This document shows positions 1-12,130 of a stretch of 64,000 bases of DNA, piece by piece (position 1 is the first letter of the stretch; every line of letters starts with the position of its first letter). The notes under the pieces are model-generated. The model made no database searches and was not told where the DNA came from. It saw only the letters and a program-made list of their open reading frames with translations. This stretch comes from Siphonodentalium dalli (lineage: Eukaryota; Mollusca; Scaphopoda; Gadilida; Siphonodentaliidae): positions 177,919,956 to 177,983,955 of the forward strand of contig CP136063.1 of NCBI GenBank assembly GCA_032622095.1. Direction: 5' to 3'. Made by a program: the position numbers and the translations under genes.

Positions 1-52
1 ATTACCCACAATTCTGCTGTGGTTAAGGAGTCAATTATTTAGAGCATTACTG
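1..52. mobile_element. Right end of a TA-flanked MITE (family A), cut by the window edge
   Basis: The segment ends in a terminal inverted repeat reading towards CATTACTG and then TA, matching the right ends of the complete copies at 530-665 and 48308-48506. It also carries the internal block reading ATTCTGCTGTGGTTAA that those copies share. The left half lies outside the window. Confidence 0.75.
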
Positions 53-87
53 TATATGCTTTCAGCTAAACCATCCTGTAGACTCAC

Positions 88-216
88 GCTAGTTCACTTG
101 TTCCACCAGCTTTAAGTTGCTTGATTTTCTCCTTTAAATCTTTCCTGTGAGCTCCTGTAGCTGGAACCATAGCATTAGCCTGACAGCTCGGCGACTTGGT
201 TTCATAGAAATGCCAT
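88..216 (-). CDS. Exon 7 of the alpha2/delta-type gene
   Basis: 129 nt between TTTCTGTTCATGTCAG and GTGAGTC, in phase with exon 6. It encodes WHFYETKSPSCQANAMVPAT and a Lys-rich helix ending AGGTSELA. A Cys followed by a PAT motif at this point is seen in CACHD1-like VWA domains. No further exon fits between 1 and 87. Confidence 0.8.
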
Positions 217-3200
217 CTGACATGAACAGAAATTACTATCAGCTGTTGAGCACTCGATCACTAACCAGCGAGTAAAGAATGAGAAATCTATCAGGCCACG
301 TAAAGTCAAATTCCCATTACTCTGATCTGCGCGCATGGTCCCGAAATCACACACGTGCAACCTTTTTATTTGCATTTAATCTGTCGGAATGTGTTTAATT
401 GGTACAAAATAATTGTGGAAATTTTTTTTTTATACAACCATGCGTGGAGGTTATATCAAACAGACACATTTCCCCCAAATTCATTACTGTTGATAATAAA
501 TATGTTCAAAATGTGTTAAATGCATGATACAGTAATGCCCTAAATAATTGATTCCTTAACCACAGCAGAATTATGGATAATTTTTCAGGATTTAGTCGGA
601 AATATGGCTTGATGCCATTCATTGGAAAGCTCTCACTAAGGAATCAATTATTTAGGGCATTACTGTATATAGCATCTGCAATCTCAGAAAATGATAAATG
701 TGTCAATGATACTTTGTTGGTTGATTCAATGGTTTTTTGACACAATAAATCACATGGAATCTATCAACTAAATTTTTAATAGACAACGGTTTGGGAAATA
801 ATGGCCACGGTCAACTGAAATTAAACCCAGAGCTAGCTAATGCAGAGGTGCAATGCTTCGATCGTTGGTGTACGTGTGCCCCAAAAATATATAACTCAAT
901 TAAACTGTTGCTTTTATTATTCTTAAAAGTTTGTTGATATTCCAAATTATTTTGCCTGATAAACGGGACATTTATTGCTCATGTCTCATTGACAACAAAA
1001 ACAAAATCACTGTGTTATGTAAGTTATGTTGCATGGATGTCGTTTGGAAATAGAACATAGCTGTTTGACTACTGGATAAGATCTTCCCATCTCGGGCACA
1101 GAGAAATTACCAATCTAAATTAACAATGTAAAGTTGTTCAACCCTTAATTTGTGATAGACCCTTAACTAAATTTGGTGGTTTCTCAAAAAATTATTTCCT
1201 ATTTGATATATAGAATTTTTTAAATATACTAACAAAAATTAACCACTCAAAATTCAGTCTTGATACTTTTTACTATAATCTGACAATGAAATATCAGAAA
1301 TAGCTAATACAGCATGAGTAAGAATAAAAATACTATATTTTAACCATATTGATCTTGAAGGTAAAGTTATTGAGGTCACTGTACTTACTTTCCAACCTCA
1401 GTCCAATGACTTGCTCTGGCACAGATTACATTCACAAAGTCCTGTTTAGTGAGAGTGTCGATAACTGCCGAGGCTACAGACTTCGCCACATTAAACTTAT
1501 CACCCTCCATAGATAAACTGAAGAAAAAAAGAATGTCTTTTTATAATCTCTACATCAGCCATGAACATTTCTCTGTCCCAGCCATTTCCTATACAGAAAG
1601 AAGTGAGGCAAGGTGACTCATTGTCCCCATATCGTTTTATATTATGTATGGAGCCTTTTTCTGCAGCATTGAAATTTGATAACAATATAGATGAAATAAA
1701 AATAAAGGTCGCAAATACAAAATAAGTAAATATGCAGATGATTCAACAATATGGCTGGCTCAGAATTATCCCTTGATGAAACTATAAACTGATTTAAGAA
1801 TTTCAAGATATATCAGGTTTAAAGGCAAACTTCGAAAAAAACTGAAGCCGTGTGGTTTGGTAAAAAGAAAAAATTATTTCAAACCGTTAGAAAAAAAACC
1901 TAAGCTCCATTTTGATAACTAGTTAAAGCATCTTTTGAAGAGATGTTGTTGTTGGAATCTGATGATACGGGGATCATCAAATTGGATTGTGTACCGTTAT
2001 TGAAAAAAATGGTCATATAAGCTCCAGTTGCAAAATGTGAAAAGAGCTGCAATAATTTCAGCAATTTTCTCAGTATAATTTCTGCAGTTGAGCAAATAGC
2101 TTCTCATAATGACTGATTGATTGATTGGGGTTTAATGTCGCTTTCAGCAACTAAGGCCATATCATGACATGCCAGTTTTAGTGTTGGAGGAAATCCACAC
2201 ACTTATGACTAATCTAACAGTAATTTAATGGCCGATAAACTCATCGACCATATGCATCAAACCACCAGCCATCGGCGATTAACTGGCAACTCCATCAGAT
2301 AATGATTTCGAGTTACATTAAAGTCCATCATGGAAACATGTGGATTTGAACCCTCATTGTAAGTGCTTGAGGGTGAGACGGCTTGGAGTTGTACCCCTAA
2401 CCGACTGAGCCACTGAGGCAATAATAAACAAAATGCCTACCTGCAATCAAGGATAATAATGACATCTTTAGGTCCACTCGTGGCCGCTATATACCACGGC
2501 CTAACACGTGGGTCATAGTCATTGTAAAATCCAGCAAAGTTTGTCGACCATTCTCTTCCTGGGTAGAGTCTCACTAATCCGGCATGAGAACCAAAATATT
2601 GCCACCTGAAGTACAAAGCAATAAAACATAAATACTAATCTGATACAATGAATAACAATGCATTCTTTTTTTGTACCTTTATCAACGGCAATCAAGTCTG
2701 AGTTTAGTGTGTCTGTCGTTTGCAGAATGAGGTCCCTAGAGTTGATTTTAGTGACACTACCCTGCTCAGCTAGCATCACCAAATTCACCCTCTGGGGACC
2801 CCATTCTGCTTAGGCTCAATTGTTATTGGAGACCTAAAATCAGATTGAAGTTAAAAAAGGCATTGTGTTTTCTATGACAGGGCCTACACAGGGTTGATAT
2901 TAAGAAACTATATAAATGTTGTAGATTTGTAATAAAAACTTAACCCTTTCATGAAGGGGAGCTGTGCTTGTGCAGCATTAATGATCATGTGCCAGTGCAT
3001 TGTCTTTTATATGCGAGTCTCCCATACGGAGCCTCACATATATAAAAGAATACACTGGCTTACAAGGTCAAGGTAAATATTGTTAGGCAATGCATTCTCT
3101 TATATATGAGGCGCCCTTTCCGTTGCTCTGCAAATTGTCAGCAAACCAATTGGGAATGTTTTATAATGTCTCTGTATTGTGTTTTTGTTCTATGTATAAA

Positions 3201-6200
3201 CAATATCTTTTTCATAGGATATTCAAAAATAATAAACACAATCTCATAAAGTTTAAACTGATATTAAAATTTAACTCAAACCCATTTCAACTACTAGTTG
3301 AACATTGAACAACTGAACAAATTCATATCTTCATGAATGATTCAATCATGATATTTTGTACCCACATGTTTTCGACAAGTTTGCTGAGTGAAACTTATTT
3401 CTGTTTACTGTGGCCGTGGGTTTCATGGTGCTGATAAAAAAGGCCCGTCAAAATGCCAAGACTGGTGGCTCTAATGGGTTCAATCATTGCCGATTGTTTA
3501 TCGAAAAAAAATTGTCCCAAACTATGGAGTAAATATTTACATTTACATTCTGAAATTGACCGAATGGTATGATTGATATGGTTGGAATTTTTAGTAATAT
3601 AAATTGAGTGCTATATTCTTTCAGTGGGCAAAGCATCTGAGTGCTCACTTATCAGTTCTGGAGTCATTGATATAGGTGCATAATGTCCTTATCGTTTAAA
3701 TTAAGGCACGATTGGCCTTTGCAGGGGTATTGCTGTTAAAATAGTCACACCTGTTAAAATAGCCATAAACAGAAAGAACAGTAAAACATAGAAACATTTT
3801 GTTATTATACCAATCTTAAATATCGCGTAAATAGTATGTTATTCTGTCTGTGTTAATATAAACTATAGTACACTGTGTCATCTAAACAAATGCCAGATTC
3901 TGCAACTTTTTTGGCTTTTGTTTACATAACAAAGCATACAAACTTAACAATAACATACTATTTACGCGATATTTATGATTGGTATAAGAACAATGAGTCT
4001 GAATATATTCTAATATTCTTTCTGTTTATGGCGGTTTTAATGGATGTGACTATTTATTTTAACAGCAATACCCACCGCGAAGGACATCCATGCCTTTAAA
4101 GATGTCACATCCGATTTGAAGCCTAATTAGTGATAATTTCCTCAGCCCAATTTCAGGTTACCAGGCAAAAGAAAATTGAAAAATAATTGCAAATACCATG
4201 ATTCGTAACGCACAGAAATTGCGAAAATCTACCAAATCATCCATGAGTAATACATCAAAAAGATCACAAAAGCTCTATAATTGAGAACGCTTGTTATTAT
4301 CTGCCGCATTCGGGCAACGTAAGCATTTGAGGCGATCATTGGAAATTTTGCTGGGCTGACAAAAATTTTAAAACATTGCTCAAACTTTGGAAAATCAATA
4401 CCTGGCCACCTATTAATGTGCTCATGGGTAGGATCCAACTATTTTCTGGTAAAGAAAATGTACCAATTGTAGTTTTATGGTGTCGAATTGAATCGGACAG
4501 GGCATCTTTAAGTAGCAGAGACATTGTCCTATGTGATTTGAAATATATAGGTACATAACCATTTGATGTATACAACAGTAATCTCAATCACGATTTGTTG
4601 GTAATCACCTGAGAGTTTTATCTTTTTCAGCATTCTTTTTGAATGATCGTTCTAGTTCATACGAGAAATAGATTGTGTTTATCGTAAGTGGGTCATCTCT
4701 GGGAACTTCATCAGAGATTTTCACAGTTGATTGATTTCTACTAATTCCTTGTCTGAAGTACCTGAAATTCAAATTATATCATTAGTTTGTTTTCTAAATA
4801 ATATACTCTCACAGCAATTGACAGAATGTATAGTTAAAAAATAAGTATGTTGAAGATTTTGGTCTAGAAACCACCTAAATATATCTCACACTTAAAAGCA
4901 CAAGTAGATAAAGACACCACATGTCCCAGGTTACAGCAACTTGGATTGTGGAGCATGCATCAGTTGTTTCCAATCATCCCCTTCAAGATATTCAACTTGG
5001 AGAAATAAATTATCTTTTTCAGCCCCACCCCATGAGTTGAAAACATTGTATACACTACTATAGCATCTTAACTATAGTCCATTCTGAAAAAAATTCAAAA
5101 TTGGTCTATTGTTTTCACCCAAGCAAAATTGGTGTGAAAATTTAAGGTTTTGAATAAATTGACAACACATGTACAGCCACCGTACATAAAGTTCAAATTA
5201 TCAGTGTTCTATTAGAGATTTTGCACCACTTCATGACCTCAGGTTGCTGTTTCCAAAGAGGGACATGGCTAAATAGTCTTTGTTTGAGGGTATCTAACAA
5301 CAAATGTCATTTCTAACTGAAATGTTATAATTATGTAGTATTATAATTGGTAAATATTAATTAAAATTATATTTATCACTCAATACAACAATTAGAAGGA
5401 CTGTGTTTCCAACCCTCTCAACAACAATATTGCCATCTCAGAAATTTGCCTAGCCCCCCTCTCGGCCAGACTCGGGAGACTTTCACTGATGTTCCATGCT
5501 ACCATCCCTACTAGGTCCTTGGAATCGACTTTAACCCTAGCTTCAACGACTGGAGCCTCCTGAAATTTTGCGAAACCCTGTGCCAATGCATTATATTACA
5601 TATGCGAGTCTCCCATAGTGAGCCTCACATATATAAGCGAATGCATTGGCCTAACAATATTTACCTTGACCTTGCAAACCAGTGCATTCTCTTACATGTA
5701 TATATGCGAGGCTCCCTATGGGAGACTCGCATATATAAGAGAATGCGCTGCACAGGATATTTAATGCTGCACAAGCGCAACTCCCTTCATGAAAGAGTTA
5801 ATAAAGACATGGAATCCGGATCCAGTTTCAGAATCTAATGATAAAGACCACCCATTTATATGAATTTTTTTTTTTTTTAAACAACATTGTATGCTGATAA
5901 TTTAAACCAGGATATTTTCTTCTCCATTTTGAGTGTATACCGGAGCGCATTAGTCATTCTGAGATCGCTATCCAACATTGCATGGCGCAGGTAATATAGA
6001 CCCAAACTGGTTAAGGTATATATGGTGTTTTGGTTGAATAACTTACTTCATTGATCTTTATAGTGAGCTTATTAATTAATTAAAATCCATACACCGGTGA
6101 GTATGTACTCGATTTGGAACGCGCAAGACAACGATATTCTGAAGAATATGAAATAATATGACTGAATTGTTTAATTTCGCTGTAAATGGTATGCAGTTGG

Positions 6201-9200
6201 AATCCGGCGTACGATACTGGTATTCCGCTCCAAATCACACGAAGTCCGGCGCACGAAAAAGTGGGGACGTGGTCTCGAGCACAGGAGCTTGGAACTTGAT
6301 CAATAAACTACCTTAATTAATTAATAATAATTATCATTAATAAGTTATTGGTCAAGTTCCAAGCTCATGTTCCTCGAAAATTATGAATAGATGTTTTGTC
6401 ACGAAATTTCAATCTGCCAATTCCGTATAGTGCACGTGATCTGCCGTAATATCCAGCAATGAACTGTGGGAACGTTTTGGCGGGAAGTCGGCTGCACGTG
6501 ACTTCCTTACTCATTGAAGTACAGACACAACTTTCACAATATATAACGTACGCCATGACGTGCGCTGTACGTTATGCTGATTATCACCTGTTTGCAAAAC
6601 TCAAAAAGCCAGGTACGAATAATTAACGTTTCCATTAATGCTACTAAGGGTGTACAATGAAACAATAATTATATTCTACTTGACGGTTATATTTGGTCGG
6701 TTTAGTTTTTCAGAATCGACGGCATGTATTGCAAAATGAGCGAATTCTGTCGGAGATCTTTTTATTAATGTAGGGGCTGAATTTTTGGAAATTCTAAGGT
6801 GGACATGCACCCCCCCCCCCCCCAACGGAGACCTTCTAGCTAAATTCCCTGAGCCCAACGTTCTATATCTACGTAGGGACAAGTCTGGTCAACAAATGCA
6901 GTTATTCTATTTCTCCATGTCCTTTTTAGTTTTAGTGGTGATGTTTTGCTGACTTATATATTTTCCCCATTTACCCACTGCGAGTGCCTTGGGTGCCTTG
7001 CGCGCAAAACGCATGCAGTGGTTAAATGAGGGAAAATATATGTCAGTAAAACATCACAGTGCCCTAAGAAGAACATGGAGATATAGATAAACTTTGGTCT
7101 GACATTCATTATTGAGAGTTCTCCAATAACGAAATCTCGCGTGTTGAAACCAGTGTTATGTAAACAAAACTGTTACAGTGATTAGTCAACAAACATTGCT
7201 AATCGTGTTTGTAAGTTCAAATATTTTGGTCCGAATATGAATATTTTGAATATTTTTCAATGCTTTGACCTATTCCAATGTTTACCGTCAAGTTTTGATT
7301 ACACTTTGATATCTTATATAGTTATAAGAGTTATTAGACTAATTGGACCTTTATAAGAAATCCCACTGTTTACATAACAATGATTTGACATGATAAATAG
7401 CATGGAGGGCTATACAAATGGTCTATATATTTCTTCCCAGCAAGTTTTATAGACTCCATGGCGTAAAATAATAGATATGAATCGAGGACACCTGTCCAGA
7501 ACAGCTCTATATATCAATTAATATCAATTTTATTTAGAAATTCTTCTGATATTCATGGGACAATTTTAGGGGCTATTTTTAGGACAGAAATCCGCGCGTA
7601 AATTCAGAGCGTACCAAGATCGTACCAAGAGAGGTCAAACACTCTATCTTGTTAGCACCCCCAATCAAGGAAAATTGCAGATCTGCTAACAGATTTACCA
7701 CGAATTACAATCGAAATAAACCAGTTTATTGTGCCTTTATTGTCAAATAATACATCACATCTTCAGTTTTATCTGCATTTTATTCACAAAATTGAAAATA
7801 GCCATTTGTAGTCTTGAAATCTGGATTTATAAAAATTAAGTTGTTGTTGTTGATGTTGTTGTTGTTATAATTATCTTTAGTAATTAAAATAAGAACAAAA
7901 TACGTCAATCTATTTTTCCATGTATTTAATTGATGATAGACTTTTTATTATGTTATCTCACATGAACCCAATTCGAAGGCCTAAAATTGAGTACTTTTAA
8001 TTTTGGTCGTGATATGAGGCCATAGCCTATAGAATATAAAAGAATATAAATAATGTTAGTTGATACATGAAATACTTACGGACTGAACTGTAACGTTGGA
8101 AGTCGGGACGGTATATCAGAATCTCTGTATATTTTTGGAGGTAGACCAGACAGTTTTGTTTCAGACACTGTTATATTATTACTGACAAAATGGTCATATA
8201 ATTCAACTACTTCTCTGGCTAGTTTCTGAAATTGAAAAGAAACTGGAATTTGAACGAAGTATATCACAATCTATTCTGTTTTAGTCGCCAGGCGGTGAGT
8301 TAATGCTCCACACTGTATACCATGCAAGTGGACCCAATAAACAGAAAAGTATAAAAAAAAATTATATCATCTTACCGGAATAAGACAAAAGTCTATTTTT
8401 TTTGTATTCTACAATGTATTTGAGTCATTGGAAGTTGAAGAAAAGACTCAATCGATCCACGGTGTACTATACTCACTTAAAGATGTCTATCTTTTCGTAA
8501 ACACGTTATATATATATATATATGAGTTTCCTGGGTATAAATTAATAAATATGAATCGAAGACACTGTCCGGAAACGCTCCCATCAATTAATATTGATTT
8601 TATATCAATATTTTCTTATATATTGCGATAATCAAGTGGGACATTTTTCGTTACTATTTTTATATTTTTTAGATAAGAGTCATGCCACATGCCACGCTCC
8701 GAATGAACGCGAGCCGTAAATGTCCCAAATTGACTGTATCAATCTGTATGTATATTGTACCGGACAGGGGTCTTCGATTAATTTTTTATCCAGGAAAATA
8801 TGTATAACTTGTTATAAGAAGAGATGGACCATCTTTAATGATGTTCTACATTGCAGAATACGACAGGTCCGAAATATAAATGGACGAGTTTCCCCAACGG
8901 GTATTGGTCACTCTCAAATAACAACACGATTAACCACACTTTGTGAAATTCTAAAAACAAAATGAAGATCAAAGGTGCCACCAGTAATGGGTTGAGGATT
9001 AGCCCTATTTATACTAAATACTCATTGATGAGTAGTTCCCTTATATGAAATGTTCCGATAATAAGTTAAAGAAACGGTTGAACTTATTATCTGAACATTT
9101 CCCGGGAATGAATAGGAATTTTTCTGTCCTACGATCATTCCATCTGTCTGTCGTTTGCTTACATTTCATGCACACCCCTCCAGATGAATACTGGACTATT

Positions 9201-10742
9201 CTAATGTAATCTTTAATATAACTGAATGGAACAATCCTTTTAGTAAAGACAGGATTTAAATGGAACTAACTTCTGAGGCTCTTGTTTTGTTTCGGAAGTA
9301 AGACCCCAGGGCGTCCTTGACTTGCCGGACGACTTCTGTGCCATTCTTGATATTCTTTGTATAGTTCGCTTGGTCAAGATAGCTCTGACTAAAATCACGT
9401 TTGATGCCATCGCTTGCAAGCTACAAAAACAAACAGAGTTATGACTTATGACCATGGGGTCCTGAAAAAATAAATAATCATCAGATATATCTGAACTGGA
9501 ACGCATTTCAACCTTATATTTATGAATTCTCTCAATTTTGAATCTGAATTAATTATAATAAGGCGTGTTGACTCAGCAATTGAAGTGGTCGTTTGTCTTG
9601 AAACAGACAATATATGCATGTTTGTAAATAGAGGATGCTACAAGCGCTGAATTGGCCATATGTCGAGCATTGGAATAGTTCCTACTTTGAGTCGCAATTG
9701 CCATCAGTTGTACATTTTCCAACCATATATGAGGTACGTGTTTGGTCTGAAATTTCTACAACAATGCAGTTGGGAAGTTTGGGGTATCAGTTGGAAACTA
9801 AAGGGGTGGTGCAAACGAAGTTTCCTAGATTTGCAAATTTTGGTCTACAGGCTGGTGAAGTTGGAAATTCCAAGTTGAACGTTTAGGGGATTTTACAGGA
9901 TATAACCTAGCTGCATACCTGTAGCCAAAACATAAACCAATGCGACAACGACACATATTCGTTAGTGGGATGCTGTTGATACATCTCAGAAATTACATTC
10001 TTTTCGTCTTTATTTGTGAAAAGACAAACCGTGTCATATAATCATCGCGGATATCAAAATTAAGGTACTCAATACGATTCGATTGTCGCCATAATAATAC
10101 TCAGATTCAAGCAACAGCATTTTTAGAAATGCTGCTTCAGTTATCAGAATCGATTAATTGCCAAAAAATAATCCTAACCACTGCCCGAAACCTGTTATTT
10201 ATCAACATGTTGTTCGATGAAATTTGGCTTTTTATCAACACAAACCCTCCTGATTGGTCCGAGACCGCGTCGGCTCGTCGACTTTTTACTGAGCCACTAA
10301 TGAGTCTCAATGGTGAAAAATAGTATTTAATTTTTTTTTATATCTAATAACTCTGAGCTTTGTGATAGGTGGGTTCCTCGACTCCAATCAAATATTTTTT
10401 ACCCCCGTCGCTAAACCAAATAAATAGTAATCGGATTATGCATGTTTAAGGTGAATAAAGAATTTTCAATTGGAAAAGGACTGGCTCAGTCGCTGATTGC
10501 ATGGTAGAAACTATATGCTAGTACTATTTGATTGACAGCTGTGGAAATGTCTACTAGGTCCAACTAACCTGTAAAATATAGTTTTGTATCAGCATGGCCC
10601 AGTTCTGTACGTCGCCGGCCAACGTTCCCATGTCATGTTTCTCTTCTCCAACGGCCTGTGTGGACGGAACAAGGTTTCCCAGGACGGAACACACTATTAC
10701 AATGCGTAAAACATGTAGCCTCCCGAGTGTGAGGGGAGGCAT
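88..10742 (-). CDS. alpha2/delta- or CACHD1-type protein (VWA_N + VWA), seven 5' coding exons, 3' end outside window
   Basis: Exons, in gene order on the minus strand: 10742-10569, 9420-9271, 8225-8080, 4761-4609, 2605-2441, 1517-1389, 216-88. All have AG/GT borders and the phases chain without conflict (0,0,2,2,2,2,2), giving about 348 residues. Residues 1-30 form a hydrophobic signal peptide ending near STQA. Residues ~45-150 are a helical segment with N-glycosylation sites. The VWA_N hallmarks WQYFGS, YPGREW and RPWYIAATSGPKD follow (~208-255), then the VWA strand IIILD with a DCSLS metal site (DxSxS, residues 261-265). Established knowledge: in alpha2/delta subunits this region is extracellular and the metal site supports trafficking of voltage-gated calcium channels; CACHD1 relatives have degenerate sites. 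The later PAT motif in exon 7 recalls CACHD1, so the exact subfamily is open. Cache domains and the C-terminus would lie left of position 88. Confidence 0.88.
530..665. mobile_element. TA-flanked MITE, family A, complete copy
   Basis: A 136-bp element with perfect 29-bp terminal inverted repeats beginning CAGTAATGCCCTAAATAATT and flanked by TA on both sides (528-529, 666-667). It lacks coding capacity. TA target duplications point to Tc1/mariner mobilisation. Copies: 1-52, 32537-32665, 48308-48506. Confidence 0.85.
1389..1517 (-). CDS. Exon 6 of the alpha2/delta-type gene (VWA domain, metal site)
   Basis: 129 nt between TTTTTCTTCAG and GTAAGTAC. The first base completes the Ser of the DxSxS metal-binding motif. 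The following SMEGDKFNVAKSVASAVID and TLTKQDFVNVI are classical VWA helix and strand sequences. Confidence 0.92.
1560..1930 (+). pseudogene. Non-LTR retrotransposon reverse-transcriptase relic
   Basis: The plus-strand translation gives EVRQGDSLSPYRFILCMEPF, the RT block usually written RQGDPLSP. After a frameshift it gives KYADDSTIWL with the YADD catalytic motif, and after further shifts SGLKANFEK and KTEAVWFGK, a LINE palm/thumb signature. Several stops and at least three frameshifts show it is dead. It lies in an intron of the alpha2/delta-type gene, antisense to it, about 40 bp upstream of the exon 6 acceptor. Confidence 0.85.
2107..2421 (-). mobile_element. tRNA-derived SINE
   Basis: Read on the minus strand, the element opens with a Pol III promoter-like head: A-box TGGCTCAGTCGG and, about 55 bp later, B-box GGTTCAAATCC. 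The body ends GACATTAAACCCCAATCAAT followed by a short (TCAA)n tail, a 3' end known from molluscan SINE families. Length is about 310 bp. It sits in the intron just beyond the exon 5 donor, in the same orientation as the host gene. Confidence 0.85.
2441..2605 (-). CDS. Exon 5 of the alpha2/delta-type gene (VWA_N core and first VWA strand)
   Basis: 165 nt between TTTGTACTTCAG and GTAGGC. It contains WQYFGSHAGLVRLYPG, DYDPRVRPWYIAATSGPKD and VIIILDC. These motifs are the strongest evidence for the family. The last codon is split and completed as Ser by exon 6. Confidence 0.93.
2941..3112. repeat. Hairpin element family B, copy 1
   Basis: Starts TTAACCCTTTCATGAAGG and contains internal hairpins built from TATATGCGAGTCTCCCAT and its near-complement CCTCACATATATAA, each bordered by GTGCATT/AATGCAC-type sequence. 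An inverted copy lies at 5580-5802. Both are intronic. Confidence 0.65.
4609..4761 (-). CDS. Exon 4 of the alpha2/delta-type gene (VWA_N start)
   Basis: 153 nt between TTTGAATTTCAG and GTGATT. The product reads YFRQGISRNQSTVKIS, then a DEVPRDDP stretch and the helix YFSYELERSFKKN, as in the VWA_N region where a helix precedes the WQYFGS motif completed by the next exon. Confidence 0.87.
5580..5802. repeat. Hairpin element family B, copy 2 (inverted)
   Basis: Contains two hairpins of ATGCGAGTCTCCCATA paired with GAGCCTCACATATATAA and ends in CCCTTCATGAAAGAGTTAA, the complement of the start of the 2941-3112 copy. A short piece reading TTTACCTTGACCTTG is shared in inverted form. Confidence 0.65.
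6285..6366. repeat. Short AT-rich palindrome
   Basis: GAGCTTGGAACTTGATCAAT on the left pairs with ATTGGTCAAGTTCCAAGCTC on the right around a TTAATTAATTAATAATAATT core. No coding capacity; probably a small MITE or a recombination product. Confidence 0.6.
6895..7090. repeat. Palindromic element (~195 bp)
   Basis: The left arm CTCCATGTCCTTTTTAG..GATGTTTTGCTGAC..ATATATTTTCCC pairs with a right arm reading GGGAAAATATATGTCAG..AAACATCA..GAACATGGAG. The centre is a GC-rich block GCCTTGGGTGCCTTGCGCGC. Confidence 0.6.
8080..8225 (-). CDS. Exon 3 of the alpha2/delta-type gene
   Basis: 146 nt between TTTTCAATTTCAG and GTAAGT, phase 0 in and 2 out. It encodes KLAREVVELYDHFV, an NIT glycosylation site, and ends TLQFS(P), just before VWA_N. 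Confidence 0.85.
8477..8837. mobile_element. Diverged TIR element related to the 40713-41230 element
   Basis: The left tip resembles AAGATGTCTATCTTTTCG and the right tip AGATGGACCATCTTTA. The interior shares CCTGGGTATAAA, AATATGAATCGAAGAC and ATTAATATTGATTTTAT with 40713-41230. Partial relatives lie at 7425-7560 and 15545-15645. Confidence 0.5.
9005..9200. repeat. Interspersed repeat family C, copy 1
   Basis: Shares ACTCATTGATGAGTAGTTCC, ATAATAAGTT and TTATTATCTGAACATTTC with an inverted copy at 15290-15500. It lies upstream of exon 2. No coding capacity. Confidence 0.5.
9271..9420 (-). CDS. Exon 2 of the alpha2/delta-type gene
   Basis: Fifty complete codons between TTTTTGTAG and GTTAGT. 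The product is helical and charged with two NxT sites (NYT, NGT) and ends FRNKTRASE. Alpha2/delta proteins have a comparable helical N-terminal region before VWA_N. Confidence 0.85.
10064..10445. mobile_element. TTAA-flanked MITE, family D, diverged copy
   Basis: Flanked by TTAA at 10060-10063 and 10446-10449. Starts GGTACTCAATACGATTCGAT and carries the family body (TCGATTAATTGCCAAAAAAT, GGTGGGTTCCTCGACTCCAA). Complete relatives: 41798-42277, 49731-50159, 53741-54209. It sits in intron 1 of the alpha2/delta-type gene. Confidence 0.7.
10569..10742 (-). CDS. Exon 1 of the alpha2/delta-type gene: start codon and signal peptide
   Basis: The chosen ATG at 10742 opens a 30-residue signal peptide with core VLRIVIVCSVLGNLV. 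An in-frame ATG seven codons upstream is also possible and would only lengthen the n-region. The exon continues through EEKHDMGTLAGDVQNWAML and ends in CAG before GTTAGT, phase 0. Confidence 0.85.
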
Positions 10743-10829
10743 CGTTCGTATTAATCTCATCGAAGAGGCGGAATTGTCACACACATCGCTGCAACGGAAA
10801 ATATAATTGCCCAGTTCACCTATCAACAA

Positions 10830-11910
10830 TTATGTAATTATATAGCCCATAGCTAGCCCCACCCCTAGTCTGCAGGATGTGAGGCATATCGCTGGTGTGA
10901 ACATATTTTATTATTTAAAGAACTAGACATACTACATAATATATAAACTCCGCGTATTAGCATATTAGTGGAATAAGTGGATTTGGCATATATAAACTAA
11001 AGAATGCTGAATTAAAGCCACAACAAATAATTGTCGCGCATGTGACCCCAACCATGAGGACATTATACTACATAAACTAGTATAGTGTATGATTTAATTG
11101 TCAACGCTGCAAAGTAATGCAGTCCATGCAAGTCATTTTGTAAATTATTAATAGGTACATGTTTGTTGTCGGTTATAAGGATGGTTAGTTCGTGTCAGCA
11201 ATGAATGAGTTATTGTGTGGATATTTTCTTCCTATGTCCTTCCTATGTCCTTCTTCAGATCGATATAGTTATTGCGATGCAGCTGCACAAAATAGGTATA
11301 TGGTCAAAAGATTCTCCTTCGCTGTTAGCTAACAATCCACTTATCTGGATGTCAAAAAATGTGAAAATAATATATCTGTTTCAGAAGGATCCACGCGTCG
11401 AAAACATGTTCACATATACTCACAATTTGCATGAACATTGATCGAAGTGTTGGAGAAAAATCTATATTATAGAACACATTCATGCCGCTATCGTATAACA
11501 TACAGTATAATATCTAGTAATTATGTTATCTTGACCTCTCATGTTTTGAACAATGTTATTGTGCAGTGTACGCCAATGTAAACAACGTACGTAAATCATA
11601 CCACTATCATGCATGCACGTAACATTGGCCAACATAGTAACTATTTCGGTTATTAAATTTTAAAAGTTCTCGACTTCTGAACGGCAAAATATTTGTTTTT
11701 AAATGTAAGAAATTTGGAGCCATAATTATATCTAATTCTTTATCGTCTCATGCCAACTTAACTTTGTTCTGCATGTTTTACAGGAAGCCTGGATAAATTA
11801 ATAACCACTTATTCAGCCATATTTCTTAAACGGGAACCCAACTTCGCTCTCTCGCTATGCTAACATACGAGGCAATACTGTATGAAATATACATAGTACA
11901 TGTCTACGAT
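10830..11910. other. Upstream flank of the alpha2/delta-type gene, nothing recognisable
   Basis: This AT-rich stretch should contain the 5' UTR and promoter of the minus-strand gene whose ATG is at 10742. I see no convincing TATA box or CpG island, and no open frame resembles a protein family. Confidence 0.4.
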
Positions 11911-11919
11911 GTATATAAT

Positions 11920-12130
11920 TACGCCCTCTTTGTGTGTTTTCTGTGATCGTGTTTTTTACTTGTCAATGAGGGTATTGGAAAATGTGTGAAATATGAATAA
12001 AAAGTTTCATGGATATTTTCGTACCCGAAAGATATGATTAGAAAGGTACTTGTATGTTCGTACTTTGTACTCGAACCATGTAACTTAGTTTGACAATAAT
12101 TATTGTTGTGGTCTAATAGAGGTAGCATCT
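11920..12130. repeat. Copy of the 13.4-13.75 kb repeat unit
   Basis: Contains GTACTCGAACCATGTAAC, then a TTGACAATAATTATTGTTG stretch, matching the two tandem copies at 13425-13760 (GTACTTGAACCATGTAACGA). Confidence 0.5.

Noticed and set aside
10129-10323. 64-codon plus-strand frame
   Set aside because: Lies wholly within a family D MITE.
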